Shown here piece after piece: positions 18,078 to 22,411 of a stretch of DNA of 22,411 nucleotides. Below the pieces are notes generated by a model. The model had not been told where the DNA came from and made no database searches. It worked only from the letters and a program-made list of their open reading frames with translations. The DNA is taken from positions 1 to 22,411 of the forward strand of contig JANBQS010000291.1 of NCBI GenBank assembly GCA_027577415.1. Reading direction: 5' to 3'. The position numbers and the translations under genes were made by a program. Numbering within the stretch: position 1 is the stretch's first letter; each line of letters starts with the position of its first letter. Origin of the DNA: Coemansia sp. RSA 922. Taxonomy: Eukaryota; Kickxellomycota; Kickxellomycetes; Kickxellales; Kickxellaceae.

Positions 18078-19796
18078 CTAGCAATTCTGCCAGCCATTAA
18101 ACAGCAAGCGATGCAAGCGGGGTACATAAGGACTAAACCTGCCCAAGTTAATATACTCCTTTAAATCTTCCATGAACGACTCGCGCTGCTTCTTATCTGT
18201 AGAAACGTAGTCAAAATTGGGGCAAATTAGCGCCAGCAGCAACATGCACTCAATGTCACCTGTACGATATCCATCTGTGCAGTGCTCGAGATGCCAGCAC
18301 CTGAATCGCTTGCCAATTGGGGCAAAAGTAGATACCATATATGCAGGGAGTTTGTCCATAGTGACACCAGTATGCTTTGGTCCAATCCGTGGTAATGGTG
18401 CGTGTAGGTCCGATAGAAGCGGCAGCGATTTGACCAAGGAAACAACTTGCTGAAGGTCAAATTTTGTTCTTTCTATCGACAGAACTTGAATAGACGTGTG
18501 GTCACCAGTTAATGAGAGAGCCGACAGTAGTTAATCACCAGGCGGTACTCCAATTCTTTGTACGGCTGCTCCTGGGCCAATGCTTAGAGCATATCGAGCT
18601 CCTTCCGTGTATGTGGCAAAAGTGTCAGGCACAAGCCTACCCAGATGTCCAAATACGACACATTGGAGCCTTGGATGAGTGGTCGGCATAAAGATGCCAT
18701 CTTGACGAGCCATAGCCACAAAAAGACTGTCTGCTTGTAGTGCGAGACTCTCAAGTGTAGTGGAGTTTCCCCTGAAAAGCGTGTCGTCGCCAAACGGGTA
18801 TTGGAGTCTAAGAGTTAGAGACCAAAGGAAAGGGAATGGTACAGCTCCAGGAAAGACGGGTCGCCTTGGTATCTCATGAAATTTAAACTCGCACAGATTC
18901 AGGGTGTGCAAGCATGGATACGTTACGTAGCTACCGCCAGAGTTCTGAATGAGATCAGCTAGTTCATTTAAACAAAGTGACTGAAGGTACAAAGACTGTA
19001 ACGTCTGTGCATTCTGCCGTGCCAAGTGCGCAAATTGGCCGCTGTCAAATTTAGCCCTGAAGCTGATATGTACCAGGTCTCGTATTTCGCCCAACCGCCA
19101 CTCCACTGGCAAATCTCTTCCGTTTTTGCAAATATACTTGACTCGATTGCCAAGCCGATAGAGCCGCGTGACCAAGTCGTTAGTATGGTCATCACGAGCA
19201 TTGACAGTCACGAAAGGACCACTCATATCTACGCTGACTTCTCTGGCCTTGGGAATCATATGTTTAATCCACAGCACGAATGCGATGACGTTTGCCCGAT
19301 ATGCATCGTATATGTTATCCGACCCCTTCGATTCGTCTGAATCCTCCCACTCGCTTGAGTGTTCTACCGTGTACAATTCAAGCAAGATCCTAAACGAGCG
19401 AACCAGCGGAAATGCACATTCTTCGCCACAGTCTCGAGACAGTGTCCTTAGCGCAGCGCCTGTGTAGATGTCCTGCTCCCCCACATGGATGCACAGCTCC
19501 TTGGCCATATGATACACAGGGTAACCGAGACTTACGCAGCCTTGACGTAAGATCGGATTGCTGGGTAATACTCTCGACTCCCTTTCAACTTTTATATTAC
19601 AGCGAAGGAAATAGAGCGGGTATGCGACGGCACAAAAGTTTTGGCAGACCCACAGCAGCGGCTTTAACATCATCTTATACTCATCAGAGTTGGCACGGAC
19701 ACCGTCCAAAACCAGACGACTGCTGCCCACGACGTGATTGACGATAAGTTGAACGACATGGGGTGGGATAAGCTGGAAGGGCAAAAAAGTGTGCAT
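18078..19796 (-). pseudogene. F-box-like leucine-rich-repeat protein interrupted by one in-frame TAA
   Basis: The frame starts at ATG 19796 and runs 421 codons to a TAA at 18533-18531. It then continues in exactly the same frame for 150 more codons to TAG at 18080-18078. The N-terminus FQLIPPHVVQLIVNHVV is a degenerate F-box-like helix pair. The rest has irregular Leu-rich repeats such as LQSLYLQSLCLNELADLIQ and YPCLHTLNLCEF. The part beyond the TAA keeps the same character (IQVLSIERTKFDLQQVVSL, KSLPLLSDLH, and a terminal domain with GKRFRCWHLEHC). This matches a large family of F-box-like proteins in Kickxella-type fungi, presumed substrate adaptors of SCF ubiquitin ligases. The stop context is TAA CTA. 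A 66-nt intron (GTGATT...GATAG) could remove the stop but would also delete LRR sequence. Nonsense mutation is most likely. Confidence 0.65.
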
Positions 19797-20549
19797 TACG
19801 TTTGAAATTCGAAAATAATAAGCGAAGTAAAGAAAGGAAAAGAAACGAGAGCAGCGCCCCTCTGTTCAACTTTTTTCGCGGATTGCCATTGACAGAAATC
19901 GACGCAGAGTGATTAGTAATAAAATCAACACACAAGCTGGGTTCGAAGACGGCGGAGAAGCAGGCTTGGGTGCTGCCCAGAGCTTTTCTATGTCCAAAGG
20001 TCTACCGGCGCCGGTGACAAGGCTTGGCGACCCAAACCACGCCAATTGCAGAGTACTTCCACACATGAGGGCTGGCGCCACTATTAGGCTTTTCGTCAAC
20101 TGTTTGTACACTGAGGAGTCCCAGATCCAACTCTGATGGACTATGGACTACTTGCCCAACATTGGACAATGGAGGACTGCTAGTACTGGTAAGGTGTACC
20201 GTATATGTGAGGCAGCAATCGTGCAAGATTAGTACATCGCGACTGTCAGTTGCCAGGTTGACCACATGTTAGGCCACCACACACACTGCCCGCGGTATTG
20301 TTCACGTCATCGAGAGAGATACTGACGTTTGCAATGACAAAACAACAAAGCCTCTTTATTCTCAAGTGGACTAATCGCATAGAGTGTTTTGGAAAAAGAC
20401 ATTCGCTATAGGACGCCCAAGCCACGGCTCCTTTGACGTTCTTCGAGGCCATGCTGATTTCTCATACGCTGCGCAGCTAGTGAGGGGTTTGAGCCGTATT
20501 TGGGGGAATTGGACTGCGGCTAGTTTGTTTTCCTCGTCCCCATGACAGG
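19797..20549. other. Intergenic region with a possible decayed minus-strand gene
   Basis: The F-box-like gene's C/T-rich leader lies at about 19797-19880 (minus strand). Between 20452 and 19866 the three minus frames hand over to one another with protein-like sequence (VSISLDDVNNTAGSV, then RDVLILHDCCLTYTVHLT, then a hydrophobic ACVLILLLITL before a basic end). This could be a frameshifted or intron-containing gene ending in a membrane or GPI-type tail. I cannot assign it. Confidence 0.25.
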
Positions 20550-20558
20550 TATAAAAAA
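20550..20558 (+). promoter_or_regulatory. TATA box of the lipase relic
   Basis: TATAAAAAA lies 45 bp upstream of the first ATG (20595). It is one of the clearest core-promoter elements in the window and implies that the gene it serves was active recently. Confidence 0.45.
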
Positions 20559-20594
20559 GCCCACTTGGAGCTGGTTTCTTTTTCAATAGCTTCA

Positions 20595-21283
20595 ATGCAA
20601 AGTACTATTTTGATTTATCTTTTCATCATTTCAACACTCTGGGTCTATTGCCAATATGCAGCGTGCTACGAGGAATGATTCCACCAATCCCTTGAGGATA
20701 GTTATTGCATATATTGGAACGGATGGTTGCAAGAAAGCCTCTTTTGCATCTCATCGTGACAGCATAACTAGCCTAGACGCCTTGCTAGAAGGAGAGCGCG
20801 ATGTTGACCTTCCTGAAGAGTTTGACAACATCGATAGTCTTGTTCGTTCTCAGTATAATGCCGCCTATATTTGGCTTGCGAATATGGACTTTAACACGCC
20901 CAACATTGTCAAAGGATGCAAGTATATTCTTGTGGGAAAGGCAATGGGTGAGAACACTGCGGCCAAGTGATGGGCAGTATATTAGTCGAATAGTTCTCAG
21001 ACAATAATTCCTCACAATTAACAAGTAATATGTTTTAGTGCGGTGAGCGTACCACCTACATCAATTTTTGTTAATGCATAAAGCGTATGTTTTGTTTGTT
21101 GAAAAGGCAAGGCCAAGCAGGTAAATATAAGATATACCAACTCCTAATACAGCGCACATTTATTATCCAGACTCTTATAGAGTGCTGGTCAGAGAGCTTG
21201 CGCTTGCGAATATGGAGAAGCATCTCCTAAAGGCAGCCTACAGTTATGCTGATGTTGGCTTCAATATGTTTGCGATTAGGTAG
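20595..21283 (+). pseudogene. Secreted class-3 lipase relic
   Basis: The first ATG after the TATA box opens a 27-codon frame that reads as a signal peptide (MQSTILIYLFIISTLWVYCQ) and stops at 20676. The body lies in another frame from an ATG at 20656, one base off. It shows LRIVIAYIGTDG (compare the class-3 lipase IVVAFRGT strand). KYILVGKAMGENTAA stands at the place of the nucleophile elbow GHSxGG, so the catalytic Ser is Ala and the preceding His is Lys. After an intron-like gap (20967-21180, acceptor TTATAG) comes VLVRELAL, then YSYADVGFNMFA (compare YTYGxPRVGNxxFA). A further GT follows at 21280. Intact relatives are secreted triacylglycerol lipases. The frameshift, lost nucleophile, short N-terminal region and missing clear C-terminus make this a pseudogene. 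Homology is by eye but several motifs fall in order. Confidence 0.5.
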
Positions 21284-22225
21284 ATGAGCAAATATAAAAT
21301 AAAAAGTAAGCGAATAATAGTATAGTAAATAAGCGGAGGTGAGCAATAGCGAACTAAGGAACCTCGATTCCTATCTTGCGGAGAAGCGGGCCATATTTGC
21401 TGGCCAGCTCAGCGATCACCACAGTCACCTTTAGTTAAAGCTCAGCGCGTCTCAACATATCAGATAGTCGCCTAATTACCCCATATGTACTAGCCTATCT
21501 GTATTGCGATCAAGGTTCATATTCATGTCTGCAATAGCTTACTATGTCACTATTTGTAATTTGTTTGCTTAGATTTTTGTGCTGGTGAGGCTCTAACTAT
21601 GCCGCTTCTTGGCGTACCGGACAGATATCAAAACATCGATTCCGAGTCCAATCTCACTCGCTTCTCAGATTGATGGCTCAGTACCACACGTTGAGGAGTT
21701 ATCGGTCAGCGAGTATGTAAATACACTCTGCAAGAAGTGTCGCTCCTTGAACTACAACTTCGGGTATTTGTATGTGCTATATGATGACAGTGTTGTAGGC
21801 CATAACGATAACAGGGCCTAGCAAGTGGACAAAAAAGGCAAGGCCAGAGAAACAACTGTTGCTGGTAGACGACATATGCGAGCCCATTGCTAAATTGATA
21901 TCTAGTGTTCAGGCAGATGATGCTACTCGACAAAGACATTTACTAACACATGCAACGACTATATTTGGAGCCTAAATATTTATTTCTTGAATCAGGTTTG
22001 CCAATCCTTTATGCGCGGTAATCCCTGTGTCCACTTTATACTCTATCAGAGTAATGATGATAACATGTTATCGTTAAGCAATTGACATATTTTATTTATT
22101 TATTATCAAAACGACCAGTTTTCTGAAAGTAAAAAAAAAACTTTCTAAAATTACAAAAAGGAAAAAAAGCTTGTTAGCCACCGGTGCGCATCGAACTCCT
22201 ACCAGCAGGGGTCGTAGTAGAGGGT
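21284..22225. other. Degenerate region downstream of the lipase relic
   Basis: Mostly A/T-rich with scattered stops. A plus-strand frame near 21616-21821 (AYRTDIKTSIP, then GSVPHVEELSVSEY) might be remains of a lipase C-terminal part, but this is weak. A perfect 14-bp palindrome lies at 22059-22072 and an inverted repeat around an A-run at 22125-22145. The promoter of the right-edge gene must lie here. Confidence 0.3.
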
Positions 22226-22411
22226 ATGCCCAAGCTCGTCGACGTGTCCACTATGTGCATTTTGGGTGGCGCCAGCCTACTCTATGAATACCACCAGGCA
22301 GCTGCCAGCGTTGAGAATTTTGCCTTTTTATGCTGCCACACAGACTATTTAATCGAACATTCTCAAACGACACAGGACGACGACATCTCAGACGCCCTAC
22401 TCACTACGACT
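22226..22411 (+). CDS. Abraxas/FAM175-like MPN-domain protein, N-terminal part (runs off right edge)
   Basis: An open frame of 62 codons from the ATG at 22226 reads off the right edge; the frame is open from 22178, so an upstream exon is also possible. The sequence shows CILGGASLLYEYHQ, then VENFAFL and later DDDISDALLTTT. This resembles the start of Abraxas-type MPN-like domains: a strand, helix A, an EGFLLG-like strand and an ISDxQ motif. Abraxas proteins scaffold the BRCC36 deubiquitinase in the BRCA1-A and BRISC complexes. With only the first 62 residues the assignment is tentative, but the frame is clean and clearly protein-like. Confidence 0.4.
   Translation, partial: MPKLVDVSTMCILGGASLLYEYHQAAASVENFAFLCCHTDYLIEHSQTTQDDDISDALLTTT

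Noticed and set aside
18465..18533. A 66-nt intron (GTGATT...GATAG) removing the TAA of the F-box-like gene
   Set aside because: The donor is weak compared with the GTAnGn donors nearby and the removed stretch reads as leucine-rich repeat; it is kept only as an alternative.
22160..22260. tRNA-like element on the minus strand (TTCGAT near a T-run terminator)
   Set aside because: The B-box has mismatches and no T-stem or acceptor stem can be paired.

Overview
The window looks like nuclear DNA of an early-diverging (zygomycete-grade) fungus, most probably of the Kickxella/Coemansia type. The reasons are short spliceosomal introns (about 70-110 nt, GTA-type donors, CTAAC branch sites), T/C-rich leaders, tight gene spacing, and a FunK1-type kinase, an AAA-ATPase-like/PD-(D/E)XK protein and a degenerate-LRR F-box-like protein together. 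That taxonomic placement is inference; no marker gene was compared.

Left half (1-9.1 kb) is a dense housekeeping block. On the minus strand it carries the 5' part of a GPCR-like membrane protein running off the left edge, a small tail-anchored protein and a Fun30/SMARCAD1 chromatin remodeller. On the plus strand follow glyoxylate/hydroxypyruvate reductase, a purine nucleoside phosphorylase homologue with a heavily substituted active site, and phosphoglycerate kinase. PGK is convergent with a minus-strand PPIL4-type cyclophilin-RRM splicing factor.

Right half (9.1-22.2 kb) is gene-poor and full of lineage-restricted or broken genes. It holds a decayed Rab11-like GTPase relic (about 10.1-10.5 kb) and a two-exon FunK1 protein with a PD-(D/E)XK-like motif in front of a kinase whose N-lobe is too short. 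Next comes a three-exon AAA-ATPase-like/PD-(D/E)XK gene broken by a single in-frame TGA. After these lie a possible small two-exon gene, an F-box-like LRR gene split by a single in-frame TAA, and a secreted class-3 lipase relic that has lost its nucleophile. The extreme right edge opens into the first 62 codons of an Abraxas/MPN-like protein.

The most interesting points are: (i) the side-by-side, same-strand pair of PD-(D/E)XK-bearing proteins, one coupled to a kinase and one to a P-loop NTPase, a combination reminiscent of Crinkler-type effector families; (ii) genes otherwise well preserved but interrupted by exactly one stop codon; and (iii) the PNP homologue that keeps its fold and phosphate Arg/His while most base- and ribose-contacting residues are replaced. 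No tRNA, rRNA, CRISPR array or intact transposon was recognised.
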